Source: Microbacterium immunditiarum
Lineage (GTDB): Bacteria; Actinomycetota; Actinomycetes; Actinomycetales; Microbacteriaceae
DNA length: 64,000 nt
Assembly: GCF_013409785.1 (NCBI RefSeq)
Contig: NZ_JACCBV010000001.1
Span: 1,612,001-1,676,000, forward strand
Reading direction: 5' to 3'
The position numbers and the translations under genes are program-made. Numbering within the stretch: the stretch's first letter is position 1; each line of letters opens with the position of its first letter. Positions 7,243 to 14,355 of this stretch are shown here, one piece after another. Below the pieces are notes generated by a model. It was not told where the DNA came from and made no database searches. It was given only the letters and a program-made list of their open reading frames with translations.

Positions 7243-8323
7243 GATCCACCGTCGCCCAGCCGCCGCAGCGCGAGCACGTCGCGCCGATGGTGACACCGTG
7301 CGAGCAGTAGTCGTGTAGGGGTGTAGGAAACGTAGGAAGTGTTGGAAGGCCCAACCCGTTTCCTACAGTTCCTACGCTTCCTACAGGCCCGTACAGGCCC
7401 CGGTCGATACGGTCGATGCGGCCGGACTTGTGCGCGCGGATGAGATACGTTCCGGCGTCCTTCTCCGAGATCCCCAGCGCTTCCGCGACATCAGCAGCAC
7501 GCACACCATCCGGATGAGCGTTGACGAAATCGATGATGCGGACGGAGTTCTCACCAAGCCCCTGAGTGAGGCGCTGGTTCGCCAGAGCGATAGCGGCGGC
7601 GGTGAGGTCTCCTGCGGCGAGGGTCCACTTCACGCCCTCTTTGTGGACCGCGTACTCGCCCTCGACGGCATCCCGCGACGTGACCGACAGGCTCCCGTTC
7701 TTCTCGTTGCGGTCGCGGCGGAGCACGAGGATCGAGTCAGCCGATCCCGCCAGACCTTGAGTGCCGGAAACGGAGTCGAGCCAGTCGTCTCCGACCGCCT
7801 TCCGGGTGTGGTGGACGACGATGACGGACCCGCCTGTCACCATGTCCGCGACGGCCTTGAGTTCACCACCGACGCGGTAGTCACGCATGTAGTCGGTCTC
7901 GCCGGCACCGGCGGGAGGGGCGACCTTCCCGAGCGTGTCGATGATGACGACCGGGGCGTCGTCCGCGTGCTCACGCATGAACGTGCGGCACTCCTCGAGC
8001 ACGCCACCGCGCACCACATCCGTTTCGAAGTAAAGCAGCGGGCTGGGATCCCCCGCATCGAGCGCCCGCAGGCGGTCCTGCAGCCGACGGCGACCATCTT
8101 CCAAGGCGAGGTAGTAGACGGGGCGCGCCCGGTCGATGGGCACCGCGTCGAGCGCCTTGCCTGCGGACGCGAGCTGATAGGCGAGGTCGAGAACGAACCA
8201 CGACTTGCCCACCTTCGGGGGCGCGGCGAGGATCGTTAGCCCTTCGGGGATGATGCCGGGGATCACGTACTCGACCGGGGGGAACTCGATCTTCATGAGG
8301 TCGGTCATGCTGATGCGGGTCAT
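7205..8323 (-). CDS. RecA-like AAA ATPase (RepA/AAA_25 type), likely element replication protein
   Basis: A 372-residue protein. A P-loop APPKVGKSW is near residues 34-42, a Walker B VVIIDTLG lies near 138, and VIVVHHTRK resembles the sensor strand of RepA-like hexameric helicases. A winged helix follows (near 270-305: GVRAADVAEALGISEKDAGTYLIRA), then a low-complexity linker encoded by the 9-bp iterons (312-335), then a small zinc finger (CSHG...CSRC). AAA_25 proteins replicate plasmids and many phage-like elements. ATG 8323 overlaps the upstream stop as ATGA, so the longer ORF start at 8356 is not used. The ATPase plus an iteron dyad suggests autonomous replication after excision. Confidence 0.8.
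   Translation of the reverse strand: MTRISMTDLMKIEFPPVEYVIPGIIPEGLTILAAPPKVGKSWFVLDLAYQLASAGKALDAVPIDRARPVYYLALEDGRRRLQDRLRALDAGDPSPLLYFETDVVRGGVLEECRTFMREHADDAPVVIIDTLGKVAPPAGAGETDYMRDYRVGGELKAVADMVTGGSVIVVHHTRKAVGDDWLDSVSGTQGLAGSADSILVLRRDRNEKNGSLSVTSRDAVEGEYAVHKEGVKWTLAAGDLTAAAIALANQRLTQGLGENSVRIIDFVNAHPDGVRAADVAEALGISEKDAGTYLIRAHKSGRIDRIDRGLYGPVGSVGTVGNGLGLPTLPTFPTPLHDYCSHGVTIGATCSRCGGWATVDRAQMRRRQPVRL
7316..7387. repeat. Dyad of 9-bp iterons inside the ATPase gene
   Basis: On the plus strand GTAGG(AA)-type repeats begin at 7316, 7324, 7333 and 7342 (the last GTTGGAA). From about 7352 the same unit returns in inverted orientation as TTCCTAC at 7361, 7370 and 7379, with a looser copy at 7352. 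Spacing is 9 bases. The centre is GTTGGAAGGCCCAAC. In the protein the repeats read as VG[STN] x3 and [LF]PT x3. Such two-armed iteron sets are typical of replication origins bound by the element's own Rep protein. Confidence 0.6.
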
Positions 8324-8595
8324 CGGGCGACCACCCCTGCGATGATCTGTTCCCACTTCTTCCGGGTGGAAACGGAGTCCGCAACGATCTGGATTCGAAC
8401 GCCTGTAAGGTCTACGTCTCGGAATGGGTAGACCGTTTTGTAGTCGACGATGAGCTTCACGATGTCTCCGGGCTTGATCCCGTCGAGCGCGAGCCGCGCG
8501 TAACGCAGGTAGTTCGACCAGCGCTGGAAGTCCTCAATGTGAGCGCAGCGGAGGTCGACTTCGACGCAACTCGTGATGAGATTCGGGTCTGGCAT
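8320..8595 (-). CDS. Hypothetical phage protein
   Basis: A 91-residue protein. ATG 8595 is chosen because GGAGGGGGA sits directly upstream, while the longer frame to 8676 has none. It looks alpha/beta, with GDIVKLIVDYKTVYPFRD and VDLTGVRIQIVAD strands, and ends RKKWEQIIAGVVAR. Not recognised. Its stop overlaps the ATPase start, so it is coupled to the ATPase and may assist it. Confidence 0.6.
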   Translation of the reverse strand: MPDPNLITSCVEVDLRCAHIEDFQRWSNYLRYARLALDGIKPGDIVKLIVDYKTVYPFRDVDLTGVRIQIVADSVSTRKKWEQIIAGVVAR

Positions 8596-8668
8596 TTCCC
8601 CCTCCAAAGGGACGTGTTGAGTTGTGAGATGTGAAAGGGGCCCGGCCCGAAGGCCGGACCCCTGAAGG

Positions 8669-9070
8669 TCAGTCATGCGCTCGATTCGCGCGTTCGTCGC
8701 GGGTCAGGTCGACCGCTGACCGTAACCCGTCAAGGACAGCCTGCAGGTCGTCGGAGTTGCGAATAGTGCCGTCGTCCCCGATCTCGATCATCCAGGGATC
8801 GAACTCCAAGCTCCCGTCAAGATGGTGGAACGCGCTCTGCAAGATCGTTACGCCGCCGACGAGCTTGGATGAGTACGTGACCGCCCACGGCTGCGCGTCG
8901 TTGAGGTAGTACAACTCGAACTCCGCGGCCCAGCTCGGCGCGGAGGAACGGATCTCCGGGTGCTGCTCGAGGTAGCGGCGACTCCGCTCGTCCTCGAGAA
9001 GCGCCTTCGGCTTGGGCGCTGTATCAGCCACCTGGGCGCCGTGCTCGTGTGAGATACTAGAAATAGACAT
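8669..9070 (-). CDS. Hypothetical phage protein
   Basis: A 133-residue acidic protein. ATG 9070 has GAAGGAA six bases upstream. Distinct stretches are RSRRYLEQHPEIRSSAPSW, WAAEFELYYLNDAQPWAVTY and EFDPWMIEIGDDGTIRNSDD. No family is recognised and no membrane segment or catalytic motif is seen. It belongs to the early leftward operon. Confidence 0.55.
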   Translation of the reverse strand: MSISSISHEHGAQVADTAPKPKALLEDERSRRYLEQHPEIRSSAPSWAAEFELYYLNDAQPWAVTYSSKLVGGVTILQSAFHHLDGSLEFDPWMIEIGDDGTIRNSDDLQAVLDGLRSAVDLTRDERANRAHD

Positions 9071-9081
9071 AGCCGGTTCCT

Positions 9082-9396
9082 TCAGTGAGATGTGGGTTTC
9101 GGTTCAGCCCCTGGGATTTCTGCTCCAACAGACCCAGGGGCGTTCTTTTTGTGTGCGCGGAGGTTGTCCCCACGCCGCGTCCGCGTAAACGTCAGACGTG
9201 GGATGACTACCTCGGCTAGAACGTGCTTCCGGATGAAGAAGACGGGGTTGCCTTGGGAGTCAACGACCGCGAACTCGTCGCCTCGGCTTAGGGCGAGGAT
9301 GTTCCGTATCGCAGTCTCACCCGTAGGGTCCGCGATCCAGTACCGGCCCAGCATGTCCCGGCTCTGAGAGACAACGGGACGGTTCGTGTCAGTCAC
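9082..9396 (-). CDS. Hypothetical phage protein
   Basis: A 104-residue protein beginning at GTG 9396, 12 bases after the Xis-like gene. The centre (RYWIADPTGETAIRNILALSRGDEFAVVDSQGNPVFFIRKHVLAEVVIP) alternates strands and turns like a small beta-barrel. The tail is basic and disordered (TRTRRGDNLRAHKKN). No family recognised. Confidence 0.55.
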   Translation of the reverse strand: MTDTNRPVVSQSRDMLGRYWIADPTGETAIRNILALSRGDEFAVVDSQGNPVFFIRKHVLAEVVIPRLTFTRTRRGDNLRAHKKNAPGSVGAEIPGAEPKPTSH

Positions 9397-9408
9397 GGCC
9401 GCTACCGT

Positions 9409-9633
9409 CTAGGCGGCTACCTCGACGGCGAAGATCTTGAGCAACGCCGCGCGGGGGATCATCCGACGTGCGCCGATCTGCACGCTCGGGATCACACCGG
9501 ACTCAACGGCTTCGCTGATTCGGCGTGAGTCGACGCCGATGAGCGCTGCCGCTTCCTTGTACGTGAGCGCCAGGGGCTCCTCCGTCATCTTGGGCACCTC
9601 CGTCGCCAGGGGCTCCTCCGTGGTCTTGGGCAT
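9409..9633 (-). CDS. Excisionase-like HTH protein, first gene of the leftward operon
   Basis: A 74-residue HTH_17/excisionase-type protein: LTYKEAAALIGVDSRRISEAVESGVIPSVQIGARRMIPRAAL is the DNA-binding module. ATG 9633 has AAGGGAG six bases upstream. The first 24 residues are a 12-residue tandem duplication (PKTTEEPLATEV / PKMTEEPLALTY), matching DNA copies 36 bases apart at 9569 and 9605. In satellites and prophages the first gene opposite the integrase arm is often such an AlpA/Xis-type switch protein that promotes excision. It is driven by the consensus promoter at 9690-9718. Confidence 0.7.
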   Translation of the reverse strand: MPKTTEEPLATEVPKMTEEPLALTYKEAAALIGVDSRRISEAVESGVIPSVQIGARRMIPRAALLKIFAVEVAA

Positions 9634-9634
9634 A
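9569..9634. repeat. 36-bp tandem duplication at the start of the Xis-like gene
   Basis: GCCAGGGGCTCCTCCGT occurs at 9569 and again at 9605, and similarity continues through the TCTTGGGCA that follows. The duplication adds exactly 12 codons to the N-terminus, ahead of the HTH. Confidence 0.75.
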
Positions 9635-9689
9635 TTGGCTCCCTTTTAGTAGCTAACTTGCGTGGCTCTGACTGGACCCCGCAATGAAA

Positions 9690-9718
9690 AGAATACGTCG
9701 GTTGCTGTCTGCTGTCAA
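9690..9718 (-). promoter_or_regulatory. Leftward early promoter, TTGACA-17-TATTCT
   Basis: On the minus strand TTGACA (9718-9713) and TATTCT (9695-9690) are separated by exactly 17 bases. Transcription would start near 9683 and give a leader of about 50 bases before the Xis-like ATG at 9633. This is the closest match to the housekeeping consensus that I see in the window, as expected of a repressible phage early promoter. Confidence 0.75.
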
Positions 9719-9723
9719 GCGAA

Positions 9724-9733
9724 CGCAATTGCG
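9724..9733. promoter_or_regulatory. Palindrome between divergent element promoters
   Basis: CGCAATTGCG is a perfect 10-bp palindrome. It sits just upstream of the leftward -35 and about 20 bases before the rightward -10 box, where a repressor could control both arms. No protein is assigned to it; the 9767-10534 protein is the obvious candidate. Confidence 0.4.
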
Positions 9734-9754
9734 GCGCGGTGTCGGCGGTGTGCG

Positions 9755-9760
9755 TATACT
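9755..9760 (+). promoter_or_regulatory. -10 box of the regulator/integrase arm
   Basis: TATACT ends 7 bases before the GTG at 9767, so the transcript would start on the start codon (leaderless). No convincing -35 is seen; TTGCGG at 9729 is 20 bases away. Confidence 0.55.
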
Positions 9761-9766
9761 GAGGCC

Positions 9767-10534
9767 GTGACCGAAGACCTGACCAAATGGGTGAAGATCG
9801 TCGGGGAGTTGCTGATCCCGGAGACCGTGGACGCGGAGGGAATCACCGATCCTGAGTGGGCGTTCACCGTCGACGCCCGTCTGGTCTTCGATACGCGGAC
9901 GATGGTCTACGAGATCGTCAGAATCACTCTCCGCACAGACCACCAGGAGTCAACAACGCCGATCACGGCGACAGGTATCCGGCAGTTGAGCCTCAAGAGG
10001 CTGTCCGACCTGATCTTCCAGGGCGACCTACCCGTCATCGCGATCAGTCTCGAGAAGTTAACGTCGCTTTCGGAACTCGGCACGATTGGGATCGCGCCAC
10101 TCGTCCACAGCGCCGGCAGGCGACCCACGCCGGAGGTACTGGAGACGGTCGCGATGTTCTATGCGCTCTACTTCGCGTACAAGAGCAACCCGACTCAGAT
10201 GATCTCCCGTCTGATGAAGATCCCGCCCCGGACGGCAAGCCACTGGGTGAGCCTCGCGCGAGCTCGGGGTTACCTGAGCTCCGATCCGACGAAGAGCGTG
10301 GACACGGTGGAGATCATCGAGGCGGAGAAGGCGCTGAGCCACGCCATTGGGCCGGTCTCGGAGCCTGCGACTGAACACATGGATTACAAGCCTCGGGGCC
10401 GTGCGGTCTCGGTGAAGGGACGGACGGGCCAAGAAATCTCGGCGAAGAGCCATCGATCAGGTGGCAAGAAGTTGTCACCGGATTCGGTCTCAGCGTCCTG
10501 GCGTGGCGTCGAGGTGCCTTCAGAGGATGACTAA
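9767..10534 (+). CDS. Element regulator with C-terminal HTH, upstream of integrase
   Basis: A 255-residue protein. The chosen GTG at 9767 follows the TATACT box; the frame is open from 9662, but the extra residues are cysteine/arginine filler. The first half is a beta-rich domain (AFTVDARLVFDTRTMVYEIVRITLR). The second half contains a helix-turn-helix-like segment around residues 130-165 (EVLETVAMFYALYFAYKSNPTQMISRLMKIPPRTASHWVSLARARGYL). The tail is basic. Proteins with this layout lie beside integrases in many actinobacterial elements. It may be the element's maintenance repressor or an integration regulator. It overlaps the integrase start by 8 bases. Confidence 0.6.
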   Translation: MTEDLTKWVKIVGELLIPETVDAEGITDPEWAFTVDARLVFDTRTMVYEIVRITLRTDHQESTTPITATGIRQLSLKRLSDLIFQGDLPVIAISLEKLTSLSELGTIGIAPLVHSAGRRPTPEVLETVAMFYALYFAYKSNPTQMISRLMKIPPRTASHWVSLARARGYLSSDPTKSVDTVEIIEAEKALSHAIGPVSEPATEHMDYKPRGRAVSVKGRTGQEISAKSHRSGGKKLSPDSVSASWRGVEVPSEDD

Positions 10535-11783
10535 GCGACGCGCGAACAATCATGGCTCGGTGTACCCCTATAAGGACCACCGGGGCATCGAGAAGTGGCG
10601 CATCGCGTACTGGGTGGACCTTCCCAACGGGGAACGGGCGCGGCGAACGAAGAAGGGCTTCCCGTCGACCAAAGCCGCCGAACTCGCGCTCGAGGAAATC
10701 AGGGTCGACTTGCGGCGTGGGCACCATGTGGACGAGACGCGCGAGACGCTGAACTCGTACGCCGAGAAGTACTTCGACGCGCTCCGAGTCCGCCCCACAA
10801 CCCTCGCCGGCTACCGGAAGCACTTCCGGGTGCACATCGAACCTTCCGACGTCGGCAAGGCACCGATCTCGGAAATCACGAAGGACGCGCTCAACAGGTT
10901 CTACCGGCAGCTCGAGAAAAGTGGGAGGAAGGATCAGGGGCATATCGGGGAGCCGCTCAGCCCCGCCACTGTCCGCCACATCCACGTCCTCGTCTCGCAG
11001 ATCATGGAGCACGCCGTGGAGGACGGGGTGCTGCGGTTCAACCCCGCCAAGCGTGCATCGCCCCCGACGAAGCTCGAGGCAGCGCCGCCTGAGATGACAA
11101 CGTGGTCGGGGGAGGATGCCGCGACTTTCCTCGACTGGTCCGAGTCCACGGGCGACTATCTGTGGCTCGCGTGGCTGACGTTGCTCGGCACGGGGATGCG
11201 CCGCGGGGAGCTTCTGGCGCTGCGGTGGCGAGATGTCGACTTCGACAACAACGTGATCACGGTCGCGCGGGCGATGAGCTACGTCAAAGAGGCGGGCAAG
11301 AAGCCGGTCATCGACTTCAAGAAGCCGAAGTCGGGGCGCACACGAAACATCGACATCGACTCCCGGCTGGCGGAGGCGTTGCGCCGTCGCCGGGACATGC
11401 TCCGTTCGGTCGAACCTGAGTTGGCCCGAGGTGAGCACCTGATCTTCACGAACAGGTTCGGGCGTCCGCACAACCCCGTCCAGTTCTCCCGTCAGTGGAG
11501 GGAGCGGGTTTCGCGGGCGAGGATCGCGCATCCGTCGCTGGACGCGATCCATCTGCACGAACTCCGCCACACGCACGCGACGTTGCTGCTGCGGGCCGGA
11601 GTGCACCCGAAGATCGTCTCGGAGCGCCTGGGGCACGCGGATGTGCAGACGACGCTCAACACGTACTCGCACGCGGTGAGGACGCTTCAGAGGGACGCTG
11701 CGGACGTTGTGGGGCGGTTGTTGTCGTCGCGCGTTGCGCCCCAAACTGCGCCCCACGAACATGTGGTCCCGGCTGAAGCCTGA
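10527..11783 (+). CDS. int: Tyrosine-type site-specific integrase
   Basis: A 418-residue phage integrase. It has an arm-binding N-terminus (NHGSVYPYKDHRGIEKWRIAYW), a SAM-like core-binding domain (about 75-175) and a catalytic domain (about 190-400). The catalytic set is visible: Arg in GTGMRRGELLAL (near 224), HELRHTHATLL (His and Arg near 343-346), a GH in ERLGHADVQTT and the nucleophile Tyr in LNTYSHA (near 379). ATG 10527 overlaps the regulator's stop, so the two are co-transcribed. The gene ends 21 bases before the 3' end of tRNA-Ser, its expected target. Confidence 0.95.
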   Translation: MTKRRANNHGSVYPYKDHRGIEKWRIAYWVDLPNGERARRTKKGFPSTKAAELALEEIRVDLRRGHHVDETRETLNSYAEKYFDALRVRPTTLAGYRKHFRVHIEPSDVGKAPISEITKDALNRFYRQLEKSGRKDQGHIGEPLSPATVRHIHVLVSQIMEHAVEDGVLRFNPAKRASPPTKLEAAPPEMTTWSGEDAATFLDWSESTGDYLWLAWLTLLGTGMRRGELLALRWRDVDFDNNVITVARAMSYVKEAGKKPVIDFKKPKSGRTRNIDIDSRLAEALRRRRDMLRSVEPELARGEHLIFTNRFGRPHNPVQFSRQWRERVSRARIAHPSLDAIHLHELRHTHATLLLRAGVHPKIVSERLGHADVQTTLNTYSHAVRTLQRDAADVVGRLLSSRVAPQTAPHEHVVPAEA

Positions 11784-11840
11784 GATTCCGGGCAAGTCTC
11801 GAGCGGAGGATGGGGGATTCGAACCCCCGAGGGCTTGCAC
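11784..11840. other. Inferred attachment site at the tRNA-Ser 3' end
   Basis: Tyrosine integrases of this kind recombine within the 3' part of a tRNA gene and restore it with element DNA. The intact tRNA 3' end faces the integrase here, so the right-hand junction should lie in its T-arm/acceptor region. The second copy should be to the left of the window, so the core cannot be delimited. Confidence 0.55.
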
Positions 11841-11888
11841 CCAACACGCTTTCCAAGCGTGCGCCATAGGCCACTAGGCGAATCCTCC
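11805..11888 (-). tRNA. tRNA-Ser (GGA)
   Basis: The minus-strand sequence folds into a class II tRNA. The acceptor GGAGGAT pairs with ATCCTCC, the anticodon arm CGC-TTGGAAA-GCG holds anticodon GGA, a variable arm follows, and the T-loop is GGTTCGAATCC. CCA is not encoded. A TAGGAT box at 11918-11913 lies 25 bases upstream. The gene is complete, as expected when an element integrates at its 3' end. Confidence 0.93.
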
Positions 11889-12048
11889 AGGAGCCCCGGA
11901 GGGCCACAGGCCATCCTACCTTGCCCTCCCACCCGCTCCCGACGTCGCCCGGGGCCTCGCCCACCCACCCATGCCGAGGTTGCGCGATTGACGACGGATG
12001 CCGCGTGCGGGCGGTGATTCGCGCAATCTCGGCCCCCGCACGAGCGCC

Positions 12049-14355
12049 CTACGAGCGAACCCGCACCCGCGCCCCCGCACCGGCGTACAGACTGCCCGGA
12101 CGGATCACGAGCGAGCGCGGGGCGACGAACGCGAGGATCCGCCGCGGCGGCTCGACCTCCGCGAGCATCGCACGCGAGACGGCCGTCGCCGCGTTCGCGA
12201 TCGCCTCGCCCTGCCAGAACCCGTGCTTGCCTCCGGGCGCGTAGCTCGCGCGCTCGATCGCGCTGATGAGCAAGCTCATCTCGGCCGGAGGAGCACCGTG
12301 CTGCTCGACGAGCCGCGTGCCGAGAGCGCGCGCGCTCTCGGAGGCCGGCACGCTCACGCCGAGGTCGATCGCGACGTCCTGGACGACGGTCCACGCGGAT
12401 GCCGCATCGCCCGTGCGCGCCGCCGCGAGCAGCTGCCGGCGTCGAAGCTCGCGCACGAGCCCCGGAATCGCGAGGGCGAACAGGATCCCGAGGCTCACGG
12501 TCGCCGCGGGCGTGAGATCGAGCGGGCCGGTGGCCGAGGCATCCGAAGACCCCGAATCGTTCGGGCCGCCGTCGTCAGGCGTGAGCCCCGGAGCGGACGA
12601 AGGTGCGGTGCTCGGCAGCGGAGTGGCGGGGTTAGCCGGATCGTTCGGTCCGCCCTGCGAAGCCGCCGGGGCGAACGCGGTCGGCGTGCCGAGGCTGTTC
12701 GTCGGCTCGAACTGCACCCAGCCGATGCCCTCGAAGTACACCTCGGGCCACGCGTGCAGGCGGCCGCTCGTCACCGAGTACACGGTCTCGCGTTCGATCG
12801 CATCGGTCGTCGCCTCGCCCGGCAGGTACCCGACGACGATGCGGGACGGCATCCCGAGCGTGCGCGCCATCAGGGCGAAAGCCGACGCGAAGTGCACGCA
12901 GTATCCGGCGCGGGTCTCGAGGAACCGCGCGACGGCCTCGGCGCCCGTCCCGTCGAACCCGTCCTCGACGGGCGCCTCGAGCGAGTACTGGAACTCGCTC
13001 GAGCGGAACCACGACTGCAGCGCGATCAGGCGGTCGTAGTCGGTCGACGCGTCATCCGTCACTTCCTGCGCGAGCTGGGCCACGACGGGCGGAAGGTCCG
13101 TCGGGATCTCGGTCGTCTCGTCGCGCTGCTCGTTGGCGCGCGACGGCCGTGCGCGGATCTGCTCGAGCGTGGGCCGTGGCACGTGGCTGACGATCTCGTA
13201 CACCTGACCCTGCGTCGTGCCGGATCGCGCCGTGACCGTGCGGTTGTAGGGCACCGCCGCCCATTGACCCGTTAGGCCGGTGACCTCCACCGCCGGATAC
13301 GACACGGGCAGCCACGGCGACGAGAGGTTTCGCACCTCGACGCTCGTGTTGTACTCGGCGACGTCGATGTTCGGCGCGACGCTGATCTCGCTGAGCCCCT
13401 CGGGACCGTCGAGCGGGACGCTGCGCACGCGGTCGGGGTTCCACACCGCGCCGTCGAACCCGGTGAGCGTCGCGACGCGCAGGTACGGCGGCAACGGGGC
13501 ATTGCTGCGCATGACGAGCACCTCGATCTCGCGCGGCCGGCGCAGGTCGTCACCGAGCTCGAGCGTCACGTCGATGCCGGTGCCCGGGCCGAGACCGCCC
13601 GCACCGACGCGCACGGTCGGCTGGGGGAGCAGCGGCGACGCCACGACCGCGACGACGACCGCGATCGCCCCGATGCCGAGCGCCGTCGCCGGCACGCCGG
13701 CCGTCCGCTCCGCGTCGCGCTCCTTCTGCCGCTCGCGCGCCCGCGTGTCGGCGCGCATGAGGAAGAGGATCGCCGCCGCCAGCAGCACGAAGGCCATGAC
13801 GTCGGCGTCGCTCGGCACCGCGATCGCGGGGATGAGCGAGACGGCGATGAGTCCGATGGCGGCGAGGAGGGGCATCCGCGCCGTCAGCACGACGTGATCG
13901 ACGACGATCGTCAGCAGGCCGGTCGTCGCGACGATGAGGAACGACAGCGCGGCGCCCGCTTCCAGCGGTGCGGCGCCGAGCGCGATCTCCTCGGATGCCA
14001 CGCCGACGAGCCTCGGGATCTGACGCGTGATCGTCTCGGGCGTCGGGAGCACCCACAGCAGAGCCGTGTCGCGCAGGAACACGAACGAGACGAACACCAC
14101 CCACACGGCCGCCTCGATGAGCGACACCGCGATCGCGGCGAGCCGGTATCGGCGCGCGACATACCCCGCCGCGAGGATGCCCGCCGTCAGAATGACCGCG
14201 CCGAGCAGCCACCCGCTCGGGCGCACGACGCGCATGAGCGGCAGCAGCGAAGCGAACACCGCGATGAGCACGCCGGCGGTGAGCGTCAGGTCGGCGCCGC
14301 GACGGCCCACCCGGACGTCGTCGATCCCCGTGGGGTCGCGATCACTGGAGGACAT
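12049..14355 (-). CDS. Membrane-anchored transglutaminase-like protein
   Basis: A 768-residue protein. About six membrane helices lie in the first 210 residues, followed by a DUF3488-like extracellular region. The transglutaminase-core domain has the catalytic Cys in AGYCVHFASAFALMAR (near residue 485), then GMPSRIVVGYLPG and the His of SGRLHAWPEVYF. A Ser/Pro/Gly-rich linker, one further membrane helix and a cytoplasmic tail follow. Such proteins are nearly always linked to DUF58 and MoxR genes, as here: the start overlaps the DUF58 stop by 14 bases. Proposed roles are envelope protein processing or cross-linking. No substrate is known from sequence. Confidence 0.9.
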   Translation of the reverse strand: MSSSDRDPTGIDDVRVGRRGADLTLTAGVLIAVFASLLPLMRVVRPSGWLLGAVILTAGILAAGYVARRYRLAAIAVSLIEAAVWVVFVSFVFLRDTALLWVLPTPETITRQIPRLVGVASEEIALGAAPLEAGAALSFLIVATTGLLTIVVDHVVLTARMPLLAAIGLIAVSLIPAIAVPSDADVMAFVLLAAAILFLMRADTRARERQKERDAERTAGVPATALGIGAIAVVVAVVASPLLPQPTVRVGAGGLGPGTGIDVTLELGDDLRRPREIEVLVMRSNAPLPPYLRVATLTGFDGAVWNPDRVRSVPLDGPEGLSEISVAPNIDVAEYNTSVEVRNLSSPWLPVSYPAVEVTGLTGQWAAVPYNRTVTARSGTTQGQVYEIVSHVPRPTLEQIRARPSRANEQRDETTEIPTDLPPVVAQLAQEVTDDASTDYDRLIALQSWFRSSEFQYSLEAPVEDGFDGTGAEAVARFLETRAGYCVHFASAFALMARTLGMPSRIVVGYLPGEATTDAIERETVYSVTSGRLHAWPEVYFEGIGWVQFEPTNSLGTPTAFAPAASQGGPNDPANPATPLPSTAPSSAPGLTPDDGGPNDSGSSDASATGPLDLTPAATVSLGILFALAIPGLVRELRRRQLLAAARTGDAASAWTVVQDVAIDLGVSVPASESARALGTRLVEQHGAPPAEMSLLISAIERASYAPGGKHGFWQGEAIANAATAVSRAMLAEVEPPRRILAFVAPRSLVIRPGSLYAGAGARVRVRS

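Noticed and set aside
7316..7387. CRISPR-like array
   Set aside because: Units are only 9 bases, adjacent, in two orientations, and there are no unique spacers.
9662..9766. Longer N-terminus of the element regulator
   Set aside because: It would place coding sequence over both promoters and the palindrome, and its residues are filler-like; the GTG after TATACT is preferred.
11805..11888. A tRNA fragment left by integration
   Set aside because: All arms, the GGA anticodon and both acceptor strands are complete, so it is the functional gene.
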